This document shows, piece after piece, positions 44,077 through 52,803 of a stretch of DNA of 54,539 nt. The notes beneath the pieces are model-generated. The model made no database searches, was not told the DNA's origin, and saw only the letters and a program-made list of their open reading frames with translations. The stretch is from Sphingomonas bacterium (GTDB lineage: Bacteria > Pseudomonadota > Alphaproteobacteria > Sphingomonadales > Sphingomonadaceae). Both the position numbers and the translations under genes were made by a program. The DNA lies in contig NZ_JAQGLK010000048.1 of NCBI RefSeq assembly GCF_028292925.1, positions 1 to 54,539 on the forward strand, given 5' to 3'. The first letter of the stretch is position 1. Every line of letters begins with the position of its first letter.

Positions 44077-45560
44077 TTGACGTCTCCTTCGCCGGGCTGG
44101 CCAAGTTCGAAATCGGCCACTGGGCGCGTCTTCGGATCGTTCATGTCGTACATGACGGCGCCGTCGATCCAGACCTTTTCGGGCCGGGTGTAGACGCTGA
44201 ACGGATTGCCGTTCCACAGTACCGCATCCGCCATCTTGCCGGGCTTCAGGCTGCCGGTTCGGTCGGCTATGCCGAGCGCCCGCGCCGGGCCGATCGCCAG
44301 CCACGTCCATGCCAGCTCGTCCGAAATGTCGATGCCGACGCGGCGCCCGGCGGCGAGCGTCTTGGCGACTTCCTGGTTGAGCCGCTGGATGCCGTTCTCG
44401 TCGTCCGAGTGGATCATCCCGCAGGCGCCGGCCTTTTGCAGCAACGGCAGGTTTTCGGAGATGGCATCGTAGGACTCCATCTTGAAGCCCCACCAATCCG
44501 CCCACACCGCGGCGCAACTGCCGTTCGCCTTCAGCAGATCGGCAATCTTGTACGCCTCCACCGCATGGTGGAAGGCGGTCACCTTGTACCCGAACTCCTT
44601 GGCCATATCGAGGACGTTGGCCATTTCATCCGCGCGGTAGCAGTGGTTGTGGACCAGGATCTCCCCGGCCAGCACGCCGCGCAGCGTGTCCATCGCGATG
44701 TCGCGGGTCGGTGGATCGCCGCCATTCTTCTCGTACTTGTCCCATTTGCGCTTGTATTCAACCGCCTTGGCCCACGTCTCGCGATCGACCGCCATGTTGC
44801 CCATCCGGGTCGACGGTTCGCGGTTGCGGCCGCCATAGACGCGCTTGGGATTCTCGCCGCACGCCATCTTCAGCCCATAAGGCGCACCGGGGAACTTCAT
44901 GCCCTGCGTGGTCCGGGCGTAGACGTTCTTCAGCGTCACCGAACGGCCGCCGAACAGGTTGGCGGATCCCGGCAGGATCTGCAGCGTGGTGACGCCGCCA
45001 TTGACCAGCGCGCGGCTGAACCCGGCATCCTGCGGCCAGACGCTGTGTTCGGCCCATACCTCCGCCGTCACCGGGGCGGTGCTTTCGTTGCCGTCGGATA
45101 GCGCCGGTACGCCTGGGGAGGGATAGTCGCCGAGGTGGCTGTGGACGTCGATCACGCCGGGCGTGAGCCACTTGCCCGCGCCGTCGATCGTCGTCGCGCC
45201 GGCAGGGGCGCTCAAGGCCTTGCCGATGGCGACGACCTTGCCGTTCGCGAAGATAGCGTCGCCACCATCGATGCGACCGCCCTCGCCATCGAAGATGGTG
45301 ACGCCCCGCACCAGGGTCGGCACGCCGGGATAGGCCCTGTAGGTGGAGGGGAAGGGATCGTGGCTGTAGCCCTTGTTGAGCCCCGGCGCGGGCTTCTTCG
45401 CCGCGGTCGACCCGGCCGATTTGGTGTCTCCGCCGCCATTGCCGCACCCGGCGAGGGCGAGCGCGGCGAGCAGCGTCGCGGTGCCGCGGAGCCACGAGCG
45501 GTGGGCGGGGCGGGGGAAGGGGAGGCGAGCGAGGGCGATACGGGTGTGCATGGCGGCCAT
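44073..45560 (-). CDS. Secreted amidohydrolase lipoprotein, likely active
   Basis: About 495 residues. After a basic N-terminus and hydrophobic stretch comes a lipobox (LAALALAGCGNGG), so it is probably a lipoprotein. Amidohydrolase motifs are intact: LTPGVIDVHSHLGDYPSP (HxH), ILVHNHCYRADEM, VTAFHHAVEAY, CGMIHSDDENG (catalytic Asp), and the closing LKPGKMADAVLWNGNPF. Family members cleave cyclic amides or dipeptides; substrate unknown. Start uncertain (45560, 45551 or TTG 45587). Coupled to the degenerate homologue downstream. Confidence 0.9.
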   Translation of the reverse strand: MAAMHTRIALARLPFPRPAHRSWLRGTATLLAALALAGCGNGGGDTKSAGSTAAKKPAPGLNKGYSHDPFPSTYRAYPGVPTLVRGVTIFDGEGGRIDGGDAIFANGKVVAIGKALSAPAGATTIDGAGKWLTPGVIDVHSHLGDYPSPGVPALSDGNESTAPVTAEVWAEHSVWPQDAGFSRALVNGGVTTLQILPGSANLFGGRSVTLKNVYARTTQGMKFPGAPYGLKMACGENPKRVYGGRNREPSTRMGNMAVDRETWAKAVEYKRKWDKYEKNGGDPPTRDIAMDTLRGVLAGEILVHNHCYRADEMANVLDMAKEFGYKVTAFHHAVEAYKIADLLKANGSCAAVWADWWGFKMESYDAISENLPLLQKAGACGMIHSDDENGIQRLNQEVAKTLAAGRRVGIDISDELAWTWLAIGPARALGIADRTGSLKPGKMADAVLWNGNPFSVYTRPEKVWIDGAVMYDMNDPKTRPVADFELGQPGEGDVK

Positions 45561-45606
45561 GCTTAGCGCGCAAGTCCCCGTCTTCAATCACGAATCGGGC
45601 GCCAGC

Positions 45607-45632
45607 GGAATTAGCTCATGGGCGGGGCGTTT
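45607..45632 (+). promoter_or_regulatory. Weak match to an EcfG-type general-stress promoter
   Basis: GGAAT, 16 bases, CGTTT: one mismatch from GGAAC-N16/17-CGTT. It lies 120 bases before the 59-residue gene. Low confidence because one such near-match is expected by chance in a window of this size. Confidence 0.2.
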
Positions 45633-45752
45633 GCGTCGGGCGCGCACGGGATGCCGGGCGGCGATCTTGCCAGCGCCGCGCGCGCGTGGTGCAATGCAGC
45701 ACGTGGGGCGCTTCGCCGGATGCGCCTGATGCGCCGATCATGGAGGATCGCC

Positions 45753-45932
45753 ATGCACCATCTCTCACTGCCGCAGCTGGTTGCCGCCGCCGAGGATCAG
45801 GAGCGGGCGTCGCGGCGCTTCTTCCGGATGGCGCAGGCACGCACCGGCGCGCAGCGACTGACCCTCGCCCGGCGCGCGCAGGCGGCGGCGATCAGCGCGC
45901 ACGAGTTCCGCGAATGGGCGGGGTGCGGCTGA
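45753..45932 (+). CDS. 59-residue basic hypothetical protein
   Basis: MHHLSLPQLVAAAEDQERAS begins a small Ala/Arg-rich helical protein with no signal peptide. Its ribosome site GGAGG lies 6 bases before the ATG, which is the best argument that it is real. No family recognised. It lies between the amidohydrolase pair (divergent) and the M1 peptidase. Confidence 0.5.
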   Translation: MHHLSLPQLVAAAEDQERASRRFFRMAQARTGAQRLTLARRAQAAAISAHEFREWAGCG

Positions 45933-46116
45933 TCGGCGGACGCGCGGAAAAAAGCACGGGACGGCAGCGCCGCCGCCGCACTATCGCTGGCCGAATGAAA
46001 CGGCGATCCGCTGGGCAGCGCGGCACGGAGGCGCGAACCGCGCAGATCCGTTGCTCGCCCACCTCGGCTGCGGCCGTGAAAATCTGCAACATGATGCCGC
46101 CAACAAGGAAGCTTCG

Positions 46117-47985
46117 ATGATCGTCACCCGCCTCGCCTTGCCGCTCTGCCTGCTGGCGGCGGCGCTGCCCGCCTCTGCCCGGCCCGATGCCCCGGCACCG
46201 ATCCTGACGAGCGCGGAGGCGCGCGACGTGCTGACCTATGCGCGGCCCGAGATCGCCCGCGTCACCCACGTCGATCTCGACCTTACCGCCGACTTTGCCG
46301 CGAAAACCTTTACCGGCACCGCTGCGTTGGACATCCTGGCCGCGCCCGCCGCGCGGGAGATCGTGCTCGATGCCAAGGATCTCGCGATCGATCGCGTCAC
46401 CGATGCTGCCGGCAAGCCGCTGCCGTGGAAGCTGGGGGCTGCCGACGCGTACAAGGGGGCGCCGCTGACGGTGACGATCGGCGCGGCCAGGCGCATCCTT
46501 GTCCACTATCGCACCAGCCCCGGCGCCAGCGCGCTGCAATGGCTCCCGCCCTCGCTCACCGCCGGCAAGGGCAAGCCCTATCTGTTCAGCCAGGGCCAAT
46601 CGATCAACAATCGCAGCTGGATCCCGACCCAGGACAGCCCCGGTATCCGCCAGACCTGGTCCGCACGGATCGTCGTGCCCGAGGGGCTGACCGCCGTCAT
46701 GAGCGGTGAGAAGCTCACCCCCCGCGGCGAGCCGGCGAAGGGGGGGCGCGCGTTCCGCTTCCGGATGGACCGGCCGGTGCCGCCGTACCTGATCGCGCTG
46801 GCCATCGGCGATATCGCCTTCCGCCCGCTCGGGCCGCGGACGGGGGTGTGGAGCGAGCCGGCGATGCTCGATCGCGCCGCCGCCGAACTTGCCGATACCG
46901 AAAAGATGGTGGCTACCGCCGAGGCGCTCTACGGCCCCTATCGCTGGGGACGGTACGACGTGCTCGTCCTGCCGCCATCCTTTCCCTATGGCGGCATGGA
47001 AAATCCGACGCTGACCTTCGCCACGCCGACCTTCATCACGGGCGACAAATCGAACGTCAGCCTGATCGCGCACGAACTGGCGCACAGCTGGTCCGGCAAC
47101 CTCGTCACCAATGCCACCTGGTCGGATAGCTGGCTGAACGAAGGCTTCACCAGCTACTTCGAAAATCGCATCATGGAGCGACTGTACGGCCCGGCCCGCG
47201 CGCGGATCGAGGCCGATCTCGACTGGGATGGTCTGCTCCGCGACATCAAGGCGGCGGGCGGGCCGGCGGCGCCGACCACCCGGCTGCACGGCGATCCGGA
47301 AGCCACGTTCGGCCAGCTCGATTACTTCAAGGGATCGACGTTCCTGCGGACGATCGAGAACATGGTCGGCCGGGCGCGGTGGGATGCCTATCTGCGCGGC
47401 TATTTCGATCGCCACGCCTTTCAGCCGCAGACGACCGCGGGGTTCCTGCGCGATCTGCGCGCCAACCTGATCCGCGGCGACAAGGCGCTGGAGGCGCGGC
47501 TTCAACTGGACCGCTGGGCCTATCAGCCCGGCCTGCCGGACAATGCCTTTCATTCCCCGTCACCGGCCCTGGCTGCGGTGGATGTGAAGGCCAAGGCGTT
47601 CGTGGCGGGCGGAGCGGCGAGCGCGGTGCGGCCGGAGGGTTGGTCGACGCAGGAGTGGTTGCGCTTCCTGAACGCCCTGCCACGGCGAATGCATGCCCCG
47701 CGCCTGGCGGAGCTCGACGGCGCTTTCGGGTTGTCCCGTGAGGCAAATGGCTACGTTCGCTCGGCCTGGCTCGAGCTGGCGATCGCCAATCGCTACGATC
47801 CCGCTTTGGCCTCGCTGGAGCAGTTTCTCACCAGCGTGGGGCGCACCTTGCTGGTGCGGCCGCTCTACGCCGGGCTGAAGGCGCAGGGCGAGTGGGGCGT
47901 GCCGATCGCGCGGCGCATCTACGCCAGGGCCCGAAGCACCTATCATCCGATCACCGCGGCGGCGATCGACAAGCTGCTGGGTTGA
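46117..47985 (+). CDS. M1-family aminopeptidase, leukotriene-A4-hydrolase-like
   Basis: A 622-residue exported zinc aminopeptidase. The ATG at 46117 follows AAGGAAG and gives a signal peptide (MIVTRLALPLCLLAAALPASA/RPD). PYGGMENPTLTF (substrate N-terminus recognition) is followed by zinc site HELAHSW with His319, His323 and, 18 residues on, Glu342 in WLNEGFTSYFENR. The C-terminal helical domain (about 480-622) resembles the LTA4H-C type. Probably a periplasmic peptidase that feeds amino acids to the cell. Confidence 0.94.
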   Translation: MIVTRLALPLCLLAAALPASARPDAPAPILTSAEARDVLTYARPEIARVTHVDLDLTADFAAKTFTGTAALDILAAPAAREIVLDAKDLAIDRVTDAAGKPLPWKLGAADAYKGAPLTVTIGAARRILVHYRTSPGASALQWLPPSLTAGKGKPYLFSQGQSINNRSWIPTQDSPGIRQTWSARIVVPEGLTAVMSGEKLTPRGEPAKGGRAFRFRMDRPVPPYLIALAIGDIAFRPLGPRTGVWSEPAMLDRAAAELADTEKMVATAEALYGPYRWGRYDVLVLPPSFPYGGMENPTLTFATPTFITGDKSNVSLIAHELAHSWSGNLVTNATWSDSWLNEGFTSYFENRIMERLYGPARARIEADLDWDGLLRDIKAAGGPAAPTTRLHGDPEATFGQLDYFKGSTFLRTIENMVGRARWDAYLRGYFDRHAFQPQTTAGFLRDLRANLIRGDKALEARLQLDRWAYQPGLPDNAFHSPSPALAAVDVKAKAFVAGGAASAVRPEGWSTQEWLRFLNALPRRMHAPRLAELDGAFGLSREANGYVRSAWLELAIANRYDPALASLEQFLTSVGRTLLVRPLYAGLKAQGEWGVPIARRIYARARSTYHPITAAAIDKLLG

Positions 47986-48203
47986 GGGGACTCGCTGCCT
48001 ATACTAGCATCACGCGTGCACCAAAAAGAGGCACGGCCGCCTAGATTTGTTGCACGAGGCAGGGGAAGAGGATAAAGACTCGGCTTGCGCAGCCGGGTTT
48101 CACCTGGCCGTGAGAGCACCGCGCAGAGCCCCCCCGCGGTCCTGCGCAAACCTTGTAGATCAAGGCCGCTGCACAAAGTGCGGGGCTCGCAGGAGAGATC
48201 AAG

Positions 48204-48575
48204 ATGCCCACCCGTACCCCAAGCCAGATGCTGTGCACCGCACTCATGGCCGCAGCCGCCACGCTCGGCACCGCAGCCGTCGCGCAGCCTTCCTCGATCG
48301 ACGTCAACGGCCGCGCGAACGTGGGCAGCGTCACGCGCAGCAAGGTCGTCGCGATCGGCGATCTCAACCTTGCCAATGCGCAGGGCCAGCGGCGGCTGGA
48401 CCAGAGGCTGCGCCACACCGCCAGCTATGTCTGCAACGATTCCGGAATGTGGGGGACGCGCCCGCCCAAGGATTATGTGCGCTGCTATTCGGATGCGCTG
48501 ACCGGAGCCCGCAGCCTGGTCGCCGAGCGGCTCGCCTCGGGCGATATGCGCCCGATCCGCGTGGCCTCGCGCTGA
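48204..48575 (+). CDS. UrcA-family secreted protein
   Basis: A 123-residue exported protein, signal peptide about residues 1-28 (cleavage after AVA). The mature part has AIGDLNLANAQGQRRLDQRLRHTASYVCND and DYVRCYSDALTGARS, the two-Cys core of the UrcA family first noted as uranium-responsive in Caulobacter. Function unknown. AGGAGAG lies 6-12 bases before the ATG. A leader of up to 200 bases precedes it, with several short inverted repeats (for example GCAC-AAA-GTGC near 48170-48182). Confidence 0.85.
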   Translation: MPTRTPSQMLCTALMAAAATLGTAAVAQPSSIDVNGRANVGSVTRSKVVAIGDLNLANAQGQRRLDQRLRHTASYVCNDSGMWGTRPPKDYVRCYSDALTGARSLVAERLASGDMRPIRVASR

Positions 48576-48611
48576 GCGACGTAGCGACGCATCGTCCGAT
48601 CCGAACGAAAG

Positions 48612-48642
48612 AGGGACCGGGCGGCAATGCCGTCCGGTCCCT
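48612..48642. terminator. Strong bidirectional hairpin between convergent UrcA and RidA genes
   Basis: A stem of 14 pairs (one G-U) from AGGGACCGG...CGGC to GCCG...CCGGTCCCT with a 3-base loop AAT. Followed by TCCGTTT on the + strand and CTTTCGTT on the - strand, so it can serve both genes. Confidence 0.85.
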
Positions 48643-48674
48643 TCCGTTTGTCGAGAACGGCCGGTCGGAAGCGG

Positions 48675-49175
48675 TTACTTCTTGCCCGGCATCCGCGCCG
48701 CGGTCGCTTCGATCTCGACCAGGAAGTAGGGGCCGGCCAATGCGGCGACCTGCACGGTGGATCGCGCTACGGTGTTCGGGTTTTCGGCGGATCCGAAGAA
48801 CATCTTGAACCCCTCGTTCATCCCGGCGAAGTCCATCTTGCCGCCGAGCTTCGGATCGCCGTTCACGAACACCGTCAGCTTGACGATGTCGGACATCTTG
48901 AAGCCGATTGCCGCCAGCCGCGCCTTGATGTTGTTCAGCGTGCTGATCGTCTGCGTCTTGGTGTCGCCGAACGATGCGATGCTGTCCGGCGTCTTGGAGG
49001 GATCGATCGGCGAGGCGAGCGCGCCGCTCATCATCGCCACTTCGGCGCCGGGCGGGATCGTCACGCCCTGCAGGATCATCGCCGGCTGCGGGCCGGTGTG
49101 ACGGACGATATCCGCCGCCGGCGCCGCGCTGGCCAGGATACCGCCAAGCAGCGCGGCCGCGATCAACTTCTTCAT
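48675..49175 (-). CDS. Secreted RidA-family protein
   Basis: A 166-residue protein of the RidA/YjgF family with an N-terminal signal peptide (MKKLIAAALLGGILASAAPA). RidA hydrolyses reactive enamines and imines; the catalytic Arg (NTVARSTVQVAAL) and the conserved Glu in FLVEIEATA are present. Classical RidA is cytosolic and about 130 residues, so the exported form is unusual. AAGGGAG lies before the ATG. Behind the TonB receptor on the same strand, separated by a terminator. Confidence 0.9.
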   Translation of the reverse strand: MKKLIAAALLGGILASAAPAADIVRHTGPQPAMILQGVTIPPGAEVAMMSGALASPIDPSKTPDSIASFGDTKTQTISTLNNIKARLAAIGFKMSDIVKLTVFVNGDPKLGGKMDFAGMNEGFKMFFGSAENPNTVARSTVQVAALAGPYFLVEIEATAARMPGKK

Positions 49176-49200
49176 GCTTCAAGCTCCCTTGAGTAACGAA

Positions 49201-49228
49201 CCGGCGGCGTGCCGAGGCACGCCGCCGG
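49201..49228 (-). terminator. Terminator between TonB receptor and RidA gene
   Basis: CCGGCGGCGTGC / GCACGCCGCCGG, a 12-base perfect stem with a 4-base loop, 20 bases past the receptor stop codon, followed on the - strand by TTCGTT. Confidence 0.8.
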
Positions 49229-49248
49229 GCAGGCGTGGAAAACAGGTT

Positions 49249-51942
49249 CTAGAACTTCATGTTGGCCCGCAGATACCAGAAGCCGCCGTTGAACCCGAAC
49301 GGCGAGTCGTCGACGTAGACCGATCCGCTGACCGTGCCGCCGGTGGAGGTGTACCAGTTCTGGTTGGCCAGCCCGGTCGCGCGGTAGTTCTTGTCGGGAT
49401 ATTCGTTGAAGATGTTCTCCGCCCCGACCGACAGCTTGACGCTCTCTGTCAACTTGAAGCCAAGCTCCGCATCGAACGTCCATTCCGATCCGACGGTCAG
49501 GTTCCCGCCGTCCGCTACCGCTGCGTAGCTGGTGAACTTGCCGTAATAGTTGGCGCGGGCCATCAGCGTCACCCGGTCGAGCGACCAGTTCTCCGTCAGG
49601 TTGAAGCGCCATTTGGCGTTCAGATTCTCGATGTTGCCGATGCGGACCGCGTCGATCACCGCGGTCTGCGTGCCCAGCAGGTTGACCGTGCCGATGCCGG
49701 TCACGTCCGTCTTGTTGTAGTTGCCGGCCAATGTGGTGGCGAACCGCCCATAGTCGCTGTTGAGGGTGTGATTGACGACGAGATCGGCACCCCGCGTCCG
49801 TGTCGCGAACGAGTTGGTGAAGTAACGCAGCCGGCCAAGCGTTTCGGCATTGAGCACGCCCGCATCGCGCAGCGCCTGGCGCCTGACAGCCGTATCGATC
49901 TCGATGTTGCCGGTCAGGCCGATCCGGTCGCGCACCTTGATCTGGTACGCATCCAGCGTCACGTTCCACCCGCCACCTGGCGTCAGCACGATACCGGCCG
50001 ACAGGTTCTTCGACTTTTCAGGCTTCAACGGGGTGGCGCCGAAAGCGCCTGCCGCAGCAGTGGTCACCGGCAGGATCGCCGCCTCGATCGGATTGGCCCC
50101 GGAAAAGGCCGTCGCGATGTTGGTGGTGAACAGCTGCCCCGGCGTCGGCGCGCGGAAGCCGGTGCTGGCCGCACCGCGAACGGCGATATCGGGCGTGATG
50201 GCGTAGCGCGCGGTTCCCTTCCAGTTGGTGGTGCTGCCGAAGTCGCTGAAATGCTCGTAGCGGACGGCGCCGCTGACATCGAGATTTTCGAGCAGGCTCA
50301 CCGCGAGCTCACCATAGCCCGCGTAGCTGCGCCGCGCCTGATCGACCACCGAATCCGGCCCGTAACCGGGAAAGCCGTTCGAGCCGACCTGCTGCGCCGT
50401 GTTGACGAAGCGCGTGCCGTTCGCGCGCTGCACGGTCTGCAGGCCGTAGATACCGAATTCGTACGAGGCGGGATCGCCGAGTTCGATGGCATAGGCCTCC
50501 CGGCGATGTTCCCCGCCGACGGCTATCGTCAGCGGGCTGGCGAGGCCGATCTCGTAATCGTAGCTGAAGTCGGCGTTGAAGTTGGTCTCGCGCTGCTCCA
50601 GCCGGCCCATGTAGAACGAACTCGGCGAGTCCGGCCCCATCGACGGGTTGAGCGTGTTCGTCATCCGGTAACCGATGCGGTTCTGGCCGTAGGATGCGCT
50701 CAGATCGTATCGGATACCCGGCTCCAGCGTGCCCTTCAGCCCGCCGGTGCCGGAGATATCGGTGACCTTGCCGTAGAAGCGCGGGGCGAAGCCGAGCGGA
50801 TAGCGCGAGCTGAAGTTGAAGGTACGGCCGGTGGCGCTGAACACCGGGTTGCCGCGATTGTCGAACTGCCCGGCGATGCGATCGAGATAGAGCGTCGTGT
50901 AGATGCCGCCGGAGGCACCGAAGGTGGTGGTGCCGGTGCCGAGATTGTTCGGCCCCGTCGCCGCGACGGGCTGGCGATAGTTGAAGTCGCCTTCCTGTCT
51001 GGACGATCCGTAATTGCCGAAGAAGTACAGCTCGGCGCCGTCGGCGACTTCCAGCCCGCCGTTGATGAACAGCCGGCCGCCGCGCAGCTTGGGATCGCCG
51101 AAGATCTGGGCCGGGTTGCGGATCGCGCCGTAGGTGCCCGGATTGCTCGTTTGCAGGGCAAGGACGCCGGGGCGCTGGACGCCGCGGCTCGTCTGGTTCG
51201 AATCGATGAACTCGGAACTGACGTTGATGAAGCCGAGATCGGTGAGCGGCAGCCCGAAATTGGTGGCGATCTGCGTGCTTCCGCCATCGCCCTTGTAGAA
51301 CTGGCCATAGCGGGCGGTGAACTCCACGCCCTCGCGGTTGCGCTTCAGGCCGTAATTGAGCACGCCGGCAATCGCGTCCGACCCGTATTGCGCTGCGGCA
51401 CCATCCCGCAGCACCTCGATCCGCTCGATCGCGATCACCGGGATCTGGGCGAGATCGACGCCCTGCGAGCCCGCGGCCAGCGATCCGCCACCGATCTGGA
51501 CCAGCGCGGCGCGGTGGCGGCGCTTGCCGTTGATCAGCACCAGGATCTCGTCCGGTGGCAGGCCGCGCAGGGTTGGTGGTCGCACGAAGGTGGACCCGTC
51601 GGCGATCGCGAAGCGGCCGACGTTGAAGGAGGGGATCAGGTTTCGCAGAAGGCTGTTCATGTCGGCGGGCGCCTGCGTCTGCAGCGTGGCCGCGTCGAAC
51701 ACGTCGACAGGCACCGGGCTCTCGGTCACCGTACGGTCGGTTCGGCGGGTGCCGGTCACGACGATCTCGTCCTGATTGGCTCGGCGATCGGGCGTGGCGG
51801 ACGGGCCCGAATTGCTCTCCACGCCAGCGGCGTCATTCGTGCCGGTTGGTGCGGAAGGCGGCGCAGTCTGCGCCGAAGCGCCACCCGCAAATGCCAGCGC
51901 CACCCCCAGCGCGACATAGGAAATTGTCGAACGAACGCTCAT
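49249..51942 (-). CDS. TonB-dependent receptor
   Basis: An 897-residue outer-membrane receptor. The ATG at 51942 has AGGGGAGAG upstream and opens a signal peptide (MSVRSTISYVALGVALAFAG..., cleavage near GASA/QT). TonB-box-like DEIVVTGTRR, plug with PADMNSLLRNLIPSFNVGRF, PTLRGLPPDEILVLINGKRRH, IERIEVLRDGAAAQYGSDAI, then a barrel with FTTN and RGAASTGFRAPTPGQLF and a C-terminal aromatic end (FWYLRANMKF). Substrate unknown. It has its own promoter and a terminator, so it is a single-gene unit. Confidence 0.95.
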   Translation of the reverse strand: MSVRSTISYVALGVALAFAGGASAQTAPPSAPTGTNDAAGVESNSGPSATPDRRANQDEIVVTGTRRTDRTVTESPVPVDVFDAATLQTQAPADMNSLLRNLIPSFNVGRFAIADGSTFVRPPTLRGLPPDEILVLINGKRRHRAALVQIGGGSLAAGSQGVDLAQIPVIAIERIEVLRDGAAAQYGSDAIAGVLNYGLKRNREGVEFTARYGQFYKGDGGSTQIATNFGLPLTDLGFINVSSEFIDSNQTSRGVQRPGVLALQTSNPGTYGAIRNPAQIFGDPKLRGGRLFINGGLEVADGAELYFFGNYGSSRQEGDFNYRQPVAATGPNNLGTGTTTFGASGGIYTTLYLDRIAGQFDNRGNPVFSATGRTFNFSSRYPLGFAPRFYGKVTDISGTGGLKGTLEPGIRYDLSASYGQNRIGYRMTNTLNPSMGPDSPSSFYMGRLEQRETNFNADFSYDYEIGLASPLTIAVGGEHRREAYAIELGDPASYEFGIYGLQTVQRANGTRFVNTAQQVGSNGFPGYGPDSVVDQARRSYAGYGELAVSLLENLDVSGAVRYEHFSDFGSTTNWKGTARYAITPDIAVRGAASTGFRAPTPGQLFTTNIATAFSGANPIEAAILPVTTAAAGAFGATPLKPEKSKNLSAGIVLTPGGGWNVTLDAYQIKVRDRIGLTGNIEIDTAVRRQALRDAGVLNAETLGRLRYFTNSFATRTRGADLVVNHTLNSDYGRFATTLAGNYNKTDVTGIGTVNLLGTQTAVIDAVRIGNIENLNAKWRFNLTENWSLDRVTLMARANYYGKFTSYAAVADGGNLTVGSEWTFDAELGFKLTESVKLSVGAENIFNEYPDKNYRATGLANQNWYTSTGGTVSGSVYVDDSPFGFNGGFWYLRANMKF

Positions 51943-52002
51943 CAGCTCTCCCCTGTTGATCGAGCTTTCAGCGCCTCTCCCAGTGTATAGCACGAAACGG
52001 CG

Positions 52003-52030
52003 AGTATATCCCGCCTGTCGGCAAAGACAA
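52003..52030 (-). promoter_or_regulatory. Probable promoter of the TonB receptor at 49249
   Basis: On the - strand TTGTCT (52030-52025), 16 bases, TATACT (52008-52003). Transcription would start near 51996, about 54 bases before the receptor ATG. Confidence 0.6.
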
Positions 52031-52050
52031 TTCTATCAACCCATCCGGGT

Positions 52051-52079
52051 GCGCCGCAACAAGGTAAGTCATGCGGCGC
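52051..52079. promoter_or_regulatory. Candidate activator site upstream of the receptor promoter
   Basis: GCGCCGCA and TGCGGCGC are perfect 8-base inverted arms with a 13-base spacer, start to start 21 bases (two helical turns), 20 bases upstream of the -35 element. Position and spacing fit a dimeric activator. Confidence 0.4.
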
Positions 52080-52803
52080 GTTATCGGAAACAGGAACAGG
52101 GGGTATGGACCAGACTATGCGTTCTTCATCTAGACCCCTGTTCGCATTACTGATTCGAAACATGACACGACGTGGGAAGAGAGCAAGTGGATCGACGCAA
52201 CTCCTTGGGAGATTAGAAATAACGTCCGGCGCTGTGGCTTTTTTGCATCGCAGCACGGTCCGCTTCGATGCATTCCGGCGCGGAACCGCCCGCCTGTGCC
52301 TCGGCCCTGCTGGCGTGCTGCTGGTAGATCGTCTGCCCTTCCCCCTGAGGCGGGCGAGCCCCGCGGCGAGTTCCCGATGCCCCGCGTCCGCGCCAATGTG
52401 CGAACGCCGTGATTGTCGGGCATCGACTCCAGGGGCGCAGTCTCGCCGTCGTCGCAAGCAGGGGAGGGCGTTGTGCGCCAATTCCCAGGCTTTTGCTGCT
52501 GACGGGCCGCAGGCCTTTGTGGGGCGGATAATGAAAGTCTAAAAAAGGATCGCGCAAGCGATTTCTACAGGAGAAGAACACCTGCGGAGGACGGCGCGTC
52601 GCGGTGCCGGCCACCGCGATCGTCGATCGGCCGCAAGGGGTGCGGGCGCGCACGCTTTTGCCAGGGGTGATCCGCGGGCACGCCCGCCCCGGCAGCGATC
52701 CGAGGCCCAGCGGTGTCGCGCCCCGGAGTGTACCGATATTTTCAGGCCGACGGTCGAAGGCGGGAGGTGGTGAAGCCCGCCCCATAAGCGTGGGCGGTGG
52801 CCC
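52080..52803. other. Gene-poor region of mixed composition
   Basis: The first 200 bases are noticeably less GC-rich than the rest of the window. Open frames exist on both strands but none has a recognisable domain or good ribosome site. An intrinsic terminator faces left at 52541-52562. I cannot assign a gene here; a decayed gene or a small RNA is possible. Confidence 0.5.
52541..52562 (-). terminator. Intrinsic terminator reading leftward
   Basis: On the - strand ATCGC-TTGC-GCGAT (5-base stem, 4-base loop) followed by CC and six T. It lies about 240 bases past the MFS transporter stop, so it ends either that transcript or an unannotated short RNA. Confidence 0.6.

Noticed and set aside
47986-48203. 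Riboswitch or structured leader before the UrcA gene
   Set aside because: Several short inverted repeats exist, but none resembles a known riboswitch class and no good promoter could be placed.
52105-52785. Frames of 145 (+) and 190 (-) codons in the gene-poor region
   Set aside because: No recognisable domain, no convincing start, and composition like non-coding DNA. A remnant cannot be excluded.
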